64,000 bases of DNA from G965220205 sp965220205 (GCA_965220205.1 OZ244812.1:1488001-1552000); one strand, 5' to 3'; positions 1 to 8,179 are shown, numbered from the stretch's first letter. Translations and numbers: made by a program. The notes: a model not told the origin generated them from the letters alone.

Positions 1-1602
1 CATGGCGACGCCCCCCTCGTCGCCCTTCGTTGGGCGCTGCAAGGGGAGGTGATCGGTGAGCGGGTCCTCGGAGATGACGACGCCGGCGGCGTGAGTGCTG
101 GCGTGGCGCACGACGCCCTCGAGCCCGAACGCCGTGTCGATGAGCTTGCGCATCGAGGGGTCCGCCTCGTACGCCTCGCGCATCTCATCGGACGACTCGT
201 AGGCCGTCTGGAGGGTCATGCCGACACGGGTCGGGACGAGGCGCGCAATGCGGTCGACATCGGCATACGCCATCCCCAGGGCGCGCCCTGAATCGCGGAT
301 CGCCGCCTTGGCGCCGAGTGTGCCGAAGGTGATGATTTGCGCGACGTGTCCGGAGCCATAGCTATCGGTGACGTACCGGATCGCCTCGTCGCGCCGGTCG
401 TCCTGGAAGTCCATGTCGATGTCGGGCATCTCCTTGCGCTCGATGTTGAGGAAGCGCTCGAAGACGAGCCGGTAGTCGAGCGGGTCGATGTCGGTGACGC
501 CAAGACAATAGAGCGCGAGGGAGGATGCCGCGCTGCCCCGAACGCCAAAGACGATGTCGTTGCGGCGCGCGAAGTCGGCGATGTCCCAGACGACGAGCAT
601 GTAGTTCGGGTACTGCGTCTCGGTGATGACGTCGAGCTCATACTCAAGTCGTTGCCGCGCCTCGCTTGGGGCACCGTTGGGGTACCGCTCGTCGAATCCC
701 TGCCAGCAGAGGCGCCGCAGGTAGGCGTCGGCGTCTTCGTTGCCCGGCGTCTTGTACTGCGGCAAGTGCAGGGACGTGAAATCGAGGGTCATGTCGCACG
801 AGGCGGCGATGCGCTCGGTCGCGGCGAGCGCCTCCGGGAGGTCGGCGAACAGCTCCGCCATCTCCGCGGGGCTCTTCAGGTAGTAGGACTCGTCGGACAT
901 TTTCAGACGAGAGTCGTCGGCGACGTTAGTGTTGGTCTGGATGCAGACGAGGACGTCCTGTAGCGGGGCGTCCTCCGGCCGGATGTAGTGGAGGTCGTTG
1001 GTGGCGACGATGGGGAGGTCGAGCTTGTCAGCCAGCCGCAAGAGGCTGCCGTTCAGTCCCTCAAGGAAGGGTAGGTTGTCGTGGCGCTGGAGCTCAACGT
1101 AGAAGTTGGGAATCGTGCCGGCGCACCAGCGGGCGAGCTCCTCCGCGGCCGCATCGTTGCCGTCGATGAGCAGCCGCGAGAGCTCCGACGATGGGCATCC
1201 CGATAGGACGATGAGTCCGTCGGCGTGCTCGGCGAGCAACTCCTTGTCGATGCGCGGCTTGTAGTAGAAGCCTTCGAGGTTGGCCCTGCTCACCAGCTGG
1301 ACCAGGTTCTTATAGCCGACGTTGTTCTGCGCTAGGACGGTCAGGTGAAAGGGGTTCTTGTCGCTGCTGCGGCGCTCGAGGCGGCTGCCGCGGGCGACGT
1401 ACAACTCGCAGCCGACGATCGGTTTGATGCCAGCGTTGACACAGGCAGAGTAGAAGTCGATGGCGCCGTACATGCCGCCGTGGTCGGTGAGGCCGAGGGC
1501 GTCCATGCCGAGCTCCTTGGCCTGTGCTACGAGCCCGTCGATGCGGCTCAGGCCGTCGAGCATGCTGTACTCAGTGTGGACGTGAAGGTGAGTGAAGGGC
1601 AC
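1..1602 (-). CDS. dnaE: DNA polymerase III alpha subunit, N-terminal part (runs off the window)
   Basis: Replicative polymerase subunit. The frame gives 534 codons from a GTG at 1602 to the window edge, about half of the roughly 1150 residues usual for DnaE. The N-terminus has the PHP-domain signature FTHLHVHTEYSMLDG followed by LTDHGGMYGAIDF. The polymerase palm follows, with GVRGSAASSL and the catalytic-aspartate motif PDIDMDFQDDRRDE. The GTG start is chosen because it puts THLHVH at the family's usual distance from the N-terminus and an in-frame stop lies 12 codons upstream. A TATAAT box lies 32 bases upstream (1635-1640). The C-terminal half lies outside the window. Confidence 0.95.
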   Translation of the reverse strand, partial: MPFTHLHVHTEYSMLDGLSRIDGLVAQAKELGMDALGLTDHGGMYGAIDFYSACVNAGIKPIVGCELYVARGSRLERRSSDKNPFHLTVLAQNNVGYKNLVQLVSRANLEGFYYKPRIDKELLAEHADGLIVLSGCPSSELSRLLIDGNDAAAEELARWCAGTIPNFYVELQRHDNLPFLEGLNGSLLRLADKLDLPIVATNDLHYIRPEDAPLQDVLVCIQTNTNVADDSRLKMSDESYYLKSPAEMAELFADLPEALAATERIAASCDMTLDFTSLHLPQYKTPGNEDADAYLRRLCWQGFDERYPNGAPSEARQRLEYELDVITETQYPNYMLVVWDIADFARRNDIVFGVRGSAASSLALYCLGVTDIDPLDYRLVFERFLNIERKEMPDIDMDFQDDRRDEAIRYVTDSYGSGHVAQIITFGTLGAKAAIRDSGRALGMAYADVDRIARLVPTRVGMTLQTAYESSDEMREAYEADPSMRKLIDTAFGLEGVVRHASTHAAGVVISEDPLTDHLPLQRPTKGDEGGVAM

Positions 1603-1634
1603 AGGCGGGACCCCGCTGGCGGGTGGTGGCCGCC

Positions 1635-1640
1635 ATTATA
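1635..1640 (-). promoter_or_regulatory. -10 box upstream of dnaE
   Basis: A perfect TATAAT on the minus strand 32 bases before the dnaE GTG. No convincing -35 box is seen at 16-18 bases. Confidence 0.4.
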
Positions 1641-1827
1641 GTGAGGACGGGTTGGCGCGGCCATAAGCAAATCCGCAAGATTTGCACGCCTCGAATCACT
1701 TGACTACCGCATGGTGTAGCCAGCAGGCGTGACTTGCATCCCTTGGAGCCGCCGCCCGGCAACAGTCGATGGGCTGACCGTTCGTTGACCCGATTCCCGC
1801 GGCTCTGCTACGCTCGCTGGAAGAGTC

Positions 1828-3252
1828 ATGGCCGTCCACCCAGCCCCCCACGACCCCTCTTCGCGTTACGCCGACGCTCTGCACCGGCTGCTGAGTCTCG
1901 CTGATCTCGAGCGCATGGTGGGGCCGTCCACTGCGCCGTACAAGCTGGACCTCGCCCGCATGCGCGAGCTCGCTCAACGGCTCGGCGCGCCGCAACTGAC
2001 TGCCCCGGTGGCGCACGTCGCAGGCACGAAGGGAAAGGGCAGCGTGGCGGCGACAATCGCGAGCATCCTGCGGGCGTCGGGCCGCCGTGTGGGCCTGTTC
2101 ACATCGCCGCATCTCCACACCTTCCGGGAACGGCTGCGGCTCGATGGCACGCCGTCCACGGAACTACAGTTCGCGTCGGCGCTGGAACGCGTGTGGCCGC
2201 ACGTCGAGGCGATGAAGGCGGAAAGCCAGGAGGGGACTCCCACCACGTTCGAGACGCTCACTGCGATGGCGTTCAATCTGTTCCGGGACGAGGCAGTGGA
2301 CGTGCAGGTGTTGGAGGTTGGCCTTGGCGGGAGGCTCGACGCGACCAACGTGGCGGAGGCGGCTGTACACGTGATCACGTCGATCAGCCTCGACCACACG
2401 GCGATTCTCGGCGACACCCTGGCGAAGGTTGCCGGAGAGAAGGCTGGAATCATCAAGACGCCGGCTCCCGTGGTCGTCGCGCCGCAGCCGCCAGAGGCTA
2501 TGGAGGTGATCCTGGCCAGGGCCGCCTCGATCGGGGCGCCGGTAACCCGCGTGGGGACGGACGTCACGATTGCTCCGCTCGAGCACAGTCTGAGCGGGCA
2601 GAGCTTCATCGTAAAGACGGCCGCGGGAGAGCACCGGCTAGCAGGGCGCCTGCTCGGCGAACACCAGCGGGAGAACGTGGCGCTCGCGGTGGCGGCCGTG
2701 GAGGCGCTCGGGCTGCCCTGCCCGCCCGCGGCCTTCGTGGATGGCGTCGCGTCGGTGCGGTGGGACGGGCGCTTTCAGGTGCTCGCTCCGCTCCCGGGAG
2801 CGGAGCGCCGCGGACCAGTGGTAGTAGTCGATGGGGCGCACAACCCGTACTCCGCCGGGCGCTTGCGCGAGACAGCGCAGGAGTACGTCGCGCCCAAACG
2901 CACGACGCTGGTGTTCGGTTGCTCGCGGGACAAGGACCTCGAGGGGATGATCGACGCATTGTCGGGCCTCGCGACGAGCGTGGTTGCTTGTGCGTCCCGA
3001 CACCCGCGAGCGGTGGCCCCGGCGGAGGCGGCAGGCGCGTTCGAGCGCGCGGGCATACCCGCGCGGACGGCGCCCGACTTGCCCACGGCCCTTTCGATGG
3101 CGCAGGCCGAGTGCGGGACGGGCGACTTGGTGCTGGTCACCGGCTCGTTGTTCGTCGTGGCGGAGGCCCTCGAAGTGTGGTTCGGAATCGCGCCGGAGGT
3201 CTATCCGGAGCTCGACCCTGAGCAGGCATACGCGTCGGGAGGACGGCCGTGA
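1828..3252 (+). CDS. folC: Folylpolyglutamate synthase / dihydrofolate synthase
   Basis: Mur-ligase-type enzyme that adds glutamate to dihydropteroate or folates in the cytoplasm using ATP. At 474 residues it is of normal or slightly long size. The P-loop is HVAGTKGKGSVAATIASIL near residues 55-75, followed by the typical TSPHLHTFRERL. The C-terminal domain carries VVDGAHNPYSAG, the ligand-binding motif of the family. An extended -10 like sequence (TGCTACGCT, 1806-1814) lies close upstream, so the leader would be very short. The TGA stop overlaps the GTG start of fabF (GTGA), so the two genes are translationally coupled. Confidence 0.94.
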   Translation: MAVHPAPHDPSSRYADALHRLLSLADLERMVGPSTAPYKLDLARMRELAQRLGAPQLTAPVAHVAGTKGKGSVAATIASILRASGRRVGLFTSPHLHTFRERLRLDGTPSTELQFASALERVWPHVEAMKAESQEGTPTTFETLTAMAFNLFRDEAVDVQVLEVGLGGRLDATNVAEAAVHVITSISLDHTAILGDTLAKVAGEKAGIIKTPAPVVVAPQPPEAMEVILARAASIGAPVTRVGTDVTIAPLEHSLSGQSFIVKTAAGEHRLAGRLLGEHQRENVALAVAAVEALGLPCPPAAFVDGVASVRWDGRFQVLAPLPGAERRGPVVVVDGAHNPYSAGRLRETAQEYVAPKRTTLVFGCSRDKDLEGMIDALSGLATSVVACASRHPRAVAPAEAAGAFERAGIPARTAPDLPTALSMAQAECGTGDLVLVTGSLFVVAEALEVWFGIAPEVYPELDPEQAYASGGRP

Positions 3253-4511
3253 CCGAGACGGCGCGGAACAGCAGGCCGCGCGTCGTTGTCACTGGCATGG
3301 GAGCGATGACGCCGCTGGGAGAGAGCGTGGCCGAGTTCTGGGAGGGCTTGGTGACGGGCCGCTCAGGCGTCGGCCCCATGCGGCAGGCGGATGCGACCGA
3401 CTACCCTTGCCGGGTGTCGGGCGAGGTAAGCGGTTTCGACCCTGAGCGCTACATGGATAAGCGCGAAACCCGGCGCATGGCCCGCTTCTCCCAACTTGCT
3501 GTCGCGGCGGCTACCGAGGCGATGGCGGACGCCGGTCTGAGCCCGGATAGCTTCAACGCCGAGCGCATGGGGGTTGTGCTGGGCAACGGCAACGGCGGCC
3601 TCCCGGTAATCGACGAGAGTATGCGGGTGCTGGTCAATCGGGGCGGGATGCGCATGTCGCCTTTCTTCTTCCCAATGATCCTGCCGAATATGGCGGCGGC
3701 GAACCTGAGCCGCATCTTCGGCGCGCTCGGCCCGAGCAACACCATTACGACGGCCTGTGCGGCGTCGACGCAGTCGGTAGGCGAGGCGGCGGAGCTGATC
3801 AAACGCGGCGCGGCGGATGTGGTCATCACCGGCGGGACGGAGGCAGGCATCAGCCAGCTCGGGCTCGCGGGGTTCGCGGTGATGCGCGCGCTCACGACCA
3901 AGAACGACGTGCCCGAGCACGCAAGCCGTCCGTTCGACGCTGACCGGGACGGTTTCGTGCCGTCGGAAGGGGCGGGAATCCTGATCGTCGAGTCGCTGGA
4001 CCACGCGGCGCGGCGCGGCGCGCGGGTGCTGGCCGAGGTGGTCGGCTACGGCGCATCGTCCGACGGCCACCACCAATTCCAACCCGACGACGACGGCTCG
4101 GGCGCGGCCAGGGCGATACGCGCGGCGCTCTCGGACGCTGGAATCGGGCCGCACGAGGTCGACTACATCAACGCTCACGGGACATCGACGCCGCTGAACG
4201 ACGCGTCCGAGACGCTGGCCATCAAGCGGGCGTTCGGAGACGCCGCCTACCGGCTGCCAATCAGCGCTACGAAGTCGATGATCGGGCATGCGTTGGGCGC
4301 CGCCGGCGCGCTGGAAGCGGTGGCGTGTGTGCAGACTGTCCGCACGGGCATGATCCATCCGACGATCAACTACGTTACGCCCGACCCGGCGTGCGATCTC
4401 GACTACGTGCCCAACGAGGCGCGCGCGGTGGATGTGAAGACTGCGCTCTCGAACAGCTTCGGGTTCGGCGGGCAGAACGCCTGTCTCGTGTTCACTCGAT
4501 TCGAGGAGTAG
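3249..4511 (+). CDS. fabF: Beta-ketoacyl-ACP synthase II
   Basis: Condensing enzyme of fatty-acid elongation. The 420-residue length matches FabF. The catalytic triad is visible: Cys170 in TTACAASTQSVGEA, His310 in NAHGTSTPLND and His347 in SATKSMIGHALGAAGA. The N-terminal RVVVTGMGAMTPLG is characteristic of the thiolase-fold KAS II group. The GTG start overlaps the folC stop by four bases. A 14-bp perfect palindrome follows the stop (4524-4537). Confidence 0.95.
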   Translation: MTETARNSRPRVVVTGMGAMTPLGESVAEFWEGLVTGRSGVGPMRQADATDYPCRVSGEVSGFDPERYMDKRETRRMARFSQLAVAAATEAMADAGLSPDSFNAERMGVVLGNGNGGLPVIDESMRVLVNRGGMRMSPFFFPMILPNMAAANLSRIFGALGPSNTITTACAASTQSVGEAAELIKRGAADVVITGGTEAGISQLGLAGFAVMRALTTKNDVPEHASRPFDADRDGFVPSEGAGILIVESLDHAARRGARVLAEVVGYGASSDGHHQFQPDDDGSGAARAIRAALSDAGIGPHEVDYINAHGTSTPLNDASETLAIKRAFGDAAYRLPISATKSMIGHALGAAGALEAVACVQTVRTGMIHPTINYVTPDPACDLDYVPNEARAVDVKTALSNSFGFGGQNACLVFTRFEE

Positions 4512-4523
4512 CGAGGAGCAGTG

Positions 4524-4537
4524 GGAGCTGCAGCTCC
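4524..4537 (+). terminator. Palindrome after fabF, possible terminator
   Basis: GGAGCTGCAGCTCC, a perfect 14-base palindrome 12 bases after the fabF stop, followed by a short T-containing stretch. There is no long U tract, so termination is only a possibility. Confidence 0.25.
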
Positions 4538-4563
4538 ATCCTTTGCGCGCCCAGTCGGCAGCC

Positions 4564-4572
4564 TGGTATGAT
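4564..4572 (+). promoter_or_regulatory. Extended -10 for the glutaredoxin-like gene
   Basis: TGG-TATGAT lies seven bases before the ATG at 4580. Transcription would start at or next to the start codon, giving a leaderless mRNA, and would exclude the in-frame ATGs at 4568 and 4571, which overlap the box. Confidence 0.45.
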
Positions 4573-4579
4573 GAGACGG

Positions 4580-4804
4580 ATGAGCACCGAGAGCACACTC
4601 GTCGTCTACACACGTCCGGACTGCACCTATTCCGACGCGTTGTTGCACGACCTCAAGAAGGACGATGTTCCATACGAGCAGATCGACTTGGAGGAGCACC
4701 CGGAGTTCGTCGAAGTGGTTGAGCGGCTCACCGGCGGCGACCGGGTGACGCCGGTCATGGTGGAAGGCGACTTGGTAATCGTCGGCTACCACGGTATAGG
4801 CTGA
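4580..4804 (+). CDS. Glutaredoxin-like small protein
   Basis: A 74-residue thioredoxin-fold protein beginning STLVVYTRPDCTYSDALL. The active site is C-T-Y-S, so only the first cysteine of the usual CxxC remains, as in monothiol glutaredoxins. The cis-proline motif (VTPVMVEGD) and the C-terminal GYHG are in place, consistent with glutathione-type or mixed-disulfide chemistry in the cytoplasm. The start at 4580 is preferred because a TATGAT box ends seven bases upstream. It may instead begin at 4568 or 4571. Confidence 0.8.
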   Translation: MSTESTLVVYTRPDCTYSDALLHDLKKDDVPYEQIDLEEHPEFVEVVERLTGGDRVTPVMVEGDLVIVGYHGIG

Positions 4805-4843
4805 GCGTTCTAGAACGGACGGGCGGTCCGCCCGTCACACCGC

Positions 4844-4922
4844 GGCCCGGTGGTGTAGTCTGGTTCAACACGCCGCCCTGTCAAGGCGGAGATCACGAGT
4901 TCAAATCTCGTCCGGGTCGCCA
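4844..4922 (+). tRNA. tRNA-Asp (GTC)
   Basis: Cloverleaf with acceptor GGCCCGG/CCGGGTC (one G-U pair) and anticodon stem CCGCC/GGCGG around loop CTGTCAA, anticodon GTC. The T arm contains TTCAAAT. The discriminator is G and CCA is encoded. Confidence 0.95.
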
Positions 4923-4975
4923 GTTTCTCATTGCACAGGGGGCGAGAGCCCCTACCCCCACAAGCCCGTCCTCCG

Positions 4976-5536
4976 TCAGCAGCTTGCCCTCCACTCATCC
5001 TCGATGATGGCGTAGTAGTAAGAGTCCCGCCACTGGGCGTCCGACGGGAACTGCCGGTTGCGCAGGTGCAACCCCTCGCGGCGCATGCCGAGCTTCTCCA
5101 TGACCCTGTATGACCCCGTGTTGCCCGTGTCGCAGGTTGCGAAGATACGGTGCGCTCCGAGTTGCTCGAACCCCAGCCGCAGCAGTGCGCCTGCGGCCTC
5201 CGTCGCGTAGCCGTTTCCCCATTGGTCGCGACGAAACGCGTAGCCAATCGACGCTTCCCGGCGCCTCGGGTTGACCATGCCCACGCGGCATCCGCCGATC
5301 AGCTCCCCGCTCGTGGCAAGGGTCACGGCGAGCTCGAACGTAGTGCGCGGTTCGTCCTGCTGGGCCTGGAGGCGCCGCTCCATGAAGCTGTGCGTCACCG
5401 CCTCGGTGTTCGGCGGCAGGGCAAGCCACCGCATGACCTCGGGGTCCGAGCCGTAGCGGTGGACGGCGGTCCAGTCGTCGTAAACGTAGTCCCGGATGAG
5501 GAGCCGCGGAGTGCGGATGGGGTCGATAGTGGGCAT
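4976..5536 (-). CDS. GNAT-family N-acetyltransferase (RimJ/RimL-like)
   Basis: A 186-residue acetyl-CoA-dependent acetyltransferase. It has the RimJ/L-type N-terminus TPRLLIRDYVYDDW, a central beta strand pair, motif A with YAFRRDQWGNGYATEAAGALL, and the late NTGSYRVMEKLGMRREG. The substrate, whether a ribosomal protein N-terminus, an antibiotic or a small amine, cannot be read from sequence. It resembles the divergent GNAT at 6194-6754 in length and layout, so the two are probably paralogues. It is 163 bases downstream of the 58-residue gene on the same strand, with a 10-bp inverted repeat between them. Confidence 0.88.
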   Translation of the reverse strand: MPTIDPIRTPRLLIRDYVYDDWTAVHRYGSDPEVMRWLALPPNTEAVTHSFMERRLQAQQDEPRTTFELAVTLATSGELIGGCRVGMVNPRRREASIGYAFRRDQWGNGYATEAAGALLRLGFEQLGAHRIFATCDTGNTGSYRVMEKLGMRREGLHLRNRQFPSDAQWRDSYYYAIIEDEWRASC

Positions 5537-5611
5537 GGAGGCCTCGCAGGCGGACGACAGGCGAAACGGAAGATAGCTGGTCTGGCGCGGCGGCGCGACC
5601 CGTCGGCGTCT

Positions 5612-5694
5612 GGACCGAACGGGCCGCTACGAGCCGCGTGCTCCCACCTCCACGGCGGCGGAGCGTTGCGGCAAGCGCGCGCCGCGTTCGGTCC
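5612..5694. repeat. Inverted repeat, 10-bp arms
   Basis: GGACCGAACG (5612-5621) and its exact complement CGTTCGGTCC (5685-5694) enclose 63 GC-rich bases in the gap between the small gene and the GNAT gene. It could form a long-range stem in a shared transcript. Confidence 0.5.
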
Positions 5695-5699
5695 GAAGA

Positions 5700-5876
5700 C
5701 TAGGCTGCTAGCTCTTCGGACTCGTCGTGCGCCTGGAGGGAGTCGTCCTCCAGCCCCATTGCGCTGAGGAGCGCTTCGCGCATCCCCGGGGCGGGGCTGT
5801 TCATGGCGAAGAGGCTGAACTCGGCGGTGAACCGGTCCGCGTTGCGGTTGGACCTCAGGAAATTGATCAGGTGCAT
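5700..5876 (-). CDS. 58-residue small protein of unknown function
   Basis: I do not recognise this protein. It starts MHLINFLRSNRNADRF, has a Met/Ala-rich middle (PGMREALLSAMG) and an acidic C-terminus ending DESEELAA. It has no signal peptide, membrane segment or cysteine. It is treated as a real gene because a Shine-Dalgarno-like AAAGGA precedes the ATG at a good distance. A sigma-70-type promoter (6099-6127) also lies about 215 bases upstream, with a strongly structured leader between. It points toward the GNAT gene at 4976-5536. A peptide substrate for that GNAT is possible but untested. Confidence 0.6.
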   Translation of the reverse strand: MHLINFLRSNRNADRFTAEFSLFAMNSPAPGMREALLSAMGLEDDSLQAHDESEELAA

Positions 5877-5993
5877 GTCGGTTTCCTTTCTGCGATGGTG
5901 AATCGCATGACAATGCCGGGCGGCGTCAGTCGCCATACCGTGGAGGCGCGCGGCGCCGCGGCTCGATGGGACACTCGGTGTCAATGCCGGGGC

Positions 5994-6079
5994 GGGTCCC
6001 GCGGGGTGGCCGGTGGAGCCGCCTGGAGCGGCGGCGTTGGCCCTGAGAGAGGCGGGACCCCGAAGGACCCTTGGGTCCT
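5994..6079 (-). ncRNA. Candidate structured RNA leader of the 58-residue gene
   Basis: On the minus-strand transcript, arms at 6052-6060 and 5994-6002 (GGGTCCCGC and its exact complement) close a 49-base interior. The interior itself nests GGCC/GGCC and a GCCGC-CTGGA-GCGGC hairpin. A separate seven-bp hairpin (AGGACCC TT GGGTCCT, 6064-6079) lies just upstream. I do not recognise a known riboswitch class. Confidence 0.4.
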
Positions 6080-6098
6080 GTCCGGAGGCTCTGTGTAC

Positions 6099-6127
6099 AT
6101 AGTAGCACACGACGCTTTACGACGCAA
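6099..6127 (-). promoter_or_regulatory. Sigma-70-type promoter for the small gene
   Basis: TTGCGT (6122-6127), a 17-base spacer and TACTAT (6099-6104) on the minus strand. The predicted start of transcription is near 6092, which gives a leader of about 215 nt. Confidence 0.5.
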
Positions 6128-6193
6128 GCTCACGTATTTCGCATTTTCTGCCACGGGTTTCGCATCACGGGCGCCTGGTAGACTAGCCTGGCC

Positions 6194-6754
6194 GTGCCGA
6201 CCGTTGTCCACATCGAGACCGCCCGCCTGACCGTCCGCGAGTTCACGCCGAGCGACGTCCCCGCGTTCCACGCCTTCGCTTCGGACCCTGACGTAGTGCG
6301 CCACCTGGCGCTCGGCCCCACGAGCCCAGCGGAGAGCCAGGCCATGGTCGATTGGGCCGTCGCCGCGCAAGCGGCGGCGCCGCGAACGAGCTATGCGCTC
6401 GCCGTTGCAGACCGGTCCACCCAAGAGATCATCGGGTCTTGCGGACTGCTGGTCGCGGAGGACCCGCCGAGTGGAGCCGAGACCTATTTCGTCATCCGCA
6501 AGGCGTCCTGGGGGAAGGGATATGGGACGGAGGCTGCGGCAGCAGTGATTGACTACGGGTTCCAGAACCTGGGCCTGCACCGTATCTGGGCGCAAGCGGC
6601 GCCAGAAAACGAGGCGTCGCTGCGGGTACTGGAGAAACTCGGCATGACCTATGAGGGACTCGTGCGAGGGGTCGTCCTGAAGGACGGACGGTGGCGCGAC
6701 GTTCACCAGTACTCGACACTGGAAGACGATCTCCGGCGGCGGTCTCCGGTGTAG
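6194..6754 (+). CDS. GNAT-family N-acetyltransferase (RimJ/RimL-like)
   Basis: A 186-residue acetyltransferase with the N-terminal signature IETARLTVREFTPSDVPAF, acetyl-CoA motif ASWGKGYGTEAAAAVIDYGF, and NEASLRVLEKLGMTYEG near the C-terminus. This order is typical of RimJ/RimL-type N-acetyltransferases. The start is a GTG at 6194 shortly after a TGG-TAGACT box. The next gene follows 18 bases later on the same strand, suggesting a two-gene unit. Substrate unknown. Confidence 0.88.
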   Translation: MPTVVHIETARLTVREFTPSDVPAFHAFASDPDVVRHLALGPTSPAESQAMVDWAVAAQAAAPRTSYALAVADRSTQEIIGSCGLLVAEDPPSGAETYFVIRKASWGKGYGTEAAAAVIDYGFQNLGLHRIWAQAAPENEASLRVLEKLGMTYEGLVRGVVLKDGRWRDVHQYSTLEDDLRRRSPV

Positions 6755-6772
6755 CTCTTGGGAGGAACATCG

Positions 6773-7144
6773 ATGGAGGAACAGGTCCGCGAGGCGCTCC
6801 GCAAGGGCGGCGTGATCGATATCACCACGACTGGCCGCAAGACGGGCGAGGCGCGACGAATCGAGGTGCGGCTGCACAACGTGGACGGCGAGCTTTACCT
6901 ATCGGGAGCGCCGGGGCCGCGCAGCTGGTACGCCAACATGCTCGCCAGCCCGCGGTTCACGGTGCACCTCAAGCGCGACGTCACGGCGGACATCAACGCC
7001 CTGGCGGAGCCCATCCAGGAGGAGCGGGAGCGGCGCCGCGTGTTCCGTACGCTCCTCGATCAGACGGGCCACCTCGAACAACTCGAGGACCGGATGACAA
7101 AGAGCCCGCTCGTGCGCGTCTCGGCGACTCTCGACTCGGACTAG
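6773..7144 (+). CDS. Deazaflavin (F420)-dependent nitroreductase-family protein
   Basis: A 123-residue protein of the DUF385/Ddn family, a split-barrel flavin/F420 reductase fold. The diagnostic stretch is ITTTGRKTGEARRIEV, followed by LYLSGAPGPRSWYANMLASP, where the family contacts the deazaflavin. The ATG at 6773 is chosen over an in-frame TTG at 6758 because GGGAGG sits seven bases before it. Members reduce quinones, nitro compounds or enones with F420H2. The true substrate here is unknown. Its presence hints that the organism makes or imports F420. Confidence 0.85.
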   Translation: MEEQVREALRKGGVIDITTTGRKTGEARRIEVRLHNVDGELYLSGAPGPRSWYANMLASPRFTVHLKRDVTADINALAEPIQEERERRRVFRTLLDQTGHLEQLEDRMTKSPLVRVSATLDSD

Positions 7145-7157
7145 CAGGCCGGGACTG

Positions 7158-7346
7158 CTAGGAGACCTTCACGGGCTTGACCGCTCGCTCGAGCCGCGTG
7201 CGGGGCGTGAGCAAGTAGTGTCCGCAGGTGAGGCAGCGGATACCTATGTCGGCGCCAAGGCGCTCCACGCGCCAGGTCGTCCCCCCGCACGGGTGCGCCT
7301 TACGCAGCGTGAGCGTCTCGCCCAGCCGGAAGGTTACGCGTTCCAT
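7158..7346 (-). CDS. DUF951 small protein
   Basis: A 62-residue protein matching the DUF951 pattern: RKAHPCGGTTWRVERLGADIGIRCLTCGHYLLTPRTRLERAV. Three cysteines (KAHPC and CLTC) suggest a small metal-binding beta barrel. The family is common in Firmicutes and Chloroflexi and has no settled function. The ATG lies inside the 3' end of pyrF, with a 13-base overlap, so translation is probably coupled. Confidence 0.85.
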   Translation of the reverse strand: MERVTFRLGETLTLRKAHPCGGTTWRVERLGADIGIRCLTCGHYLLTPRTRLERAVKPVKVS

Positions 7347-8164
7347 CCCTTCCCTATCCGGTCGAGCTCGGCATTGATGGCGGCTCGCGTTGCCGACGCC
7401 GCAGCGCGCGCGGCCTCTGCGAAGCCGGAGCCATTCGATGCGTAGATGACACTGCGCGAGGCGGAGACGATGATGCCCCTGCCGTGTCCGTCGACGCCGG
7501 CGCGCACGGAGGCTTCGAGGTCGCCGCCCTGCGCGCCGATGCCGGGTATGAGGATGGGCATCGCGGGCGCGATGGCCCGGACTCGTGCGAGCTCTTCGGG
7601 AGCGGTCGCTCCCACGACCAACCCCACGTTGCCGCGGGTGTTCCATTCGACCGCTCGCCGAGTCACGTGTTCGTAGAGCGGCGCGGCGGCGCCGTCTCGT
7701 CCGACGCTCAGGTCCTGGAAGTCCGCTCCGCCGGGGTTCGAGGTTCGCGCGAGGACGAGCACGCCCCGGTCTTCGTAGGCCAGAAACGGCTCGAGAGCGT
7801 CGCGTCCCTGGTAGGGGTTGACCGTAACGGCGTCCGCGCCCCAGGTCTCGAAGGCTGCCCTCGCATAGTGGATAGAGGTGTTGTCCATGTCGCCGCGCTT
7901 CGCGTCGAGAATGACCGGCACGCCGTCCGGTACGGCTGCAATCGTCGCTTGCAGCGCGCGCAGGCCGTCGATGCCTTCCGCCTCGTAGAAGGCGAAATTA
8001 GGCTTGTACGCGCAGACGAGGTCGGACGTCGCTTCGATGATGGCGCGGTTGAACGCTGCGATATCGCCGATGGGCATCGACGGCAGCCATGGGTCGAGCC
8101 CCACGCAGAGCAGGCTACGGTTCCGGCGGGCAGCTTCGTTCAAGCGTTCGACGAACAGGCTCAC
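7334..8164 (-). CDS. pyrF: Orotidine 5'-phosphate decarboxylase
   Basis: Last step of UMP synthesis: decarboxylation of OMP. The 276-residue length fits the longer bacterial (type 2) PyrF group. The catalytic motif PVILDAKRGDMDNT carries the Asp-Lys-Asp charge network. CVGLDPWLP near the N-terminus and LIPGIGAQGGDLE near the C-terminus bind the phosphate and pyrimidine. The GTG start at 8164 lies exactly six bases after a TGC-TACAAT extended -10 box, so the message is probably leaderless. It is divergent from sfsA. Confidence 0.93.
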   Translation of the reverse strand: MSLFVERLNEAARRNRSLLCVGLDPWLPSMPIGDIAAFNRAIIEATSDLVCAYKPNFAFYEAEGIDGLRALQATIAAVPDGVPVILDAKRGDMDNTSIHYARAAFETWGADAVTVNPYQGRDALEPFLAYEDRGVLVLARTSNPGGADFQDLSVGRDGAAAPLYEHVTRRAVEWNTRGNVGLVVGATAPEELARVRAIAPAMPILIPGIGAQGGDLEASVRAGVDGHGRGIIVSASRSVIYASNGSGFAEAARAAASATRAAINAELDRIGKGWNA

Positions 8165-8170
8165 GCCGCC

Positions 8171-8179
8171 ATTGTAGCA
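8171..8179 (-). promoter_or_regulatory. Extended -10 of pyrF
   Basis: TGC-TACAAT on the minus strand, with six bases between its last T and the GTG. Transcription would begin at the start codon. Confidence 0.5.

Larger units (their letters stand above)
5877..6193. other. Divergent intergenic region
   Basis: This is the 317-base gap between the minus-strand small gene and the plus-strand GNAT. It holds the minus-strand promoter and structured leader, two near-direct repeats of CCCGGCATTG on the minus strand, and a TGG-TAGACT extended -10 candidate (6176-6184) for the plus-strand GNAT. Confidence 0.5.

Noticed and set aside
3363..4613. 416-codon open frame antisense to fabF
   Set aside because: It is a GC-rich shadow of an intact, well-recognised gene and has no similarity to known proteins that I can see.
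4818..4836. Inverted repeat GACGGGCGG/CCGCCCGTC as terminator of the glutaredoxin gene
   Set aside because: The centre is a single base, so only a shorter stem can form, and no U tract follows. It lies just upstream of tRNA-Asp and may be chance.
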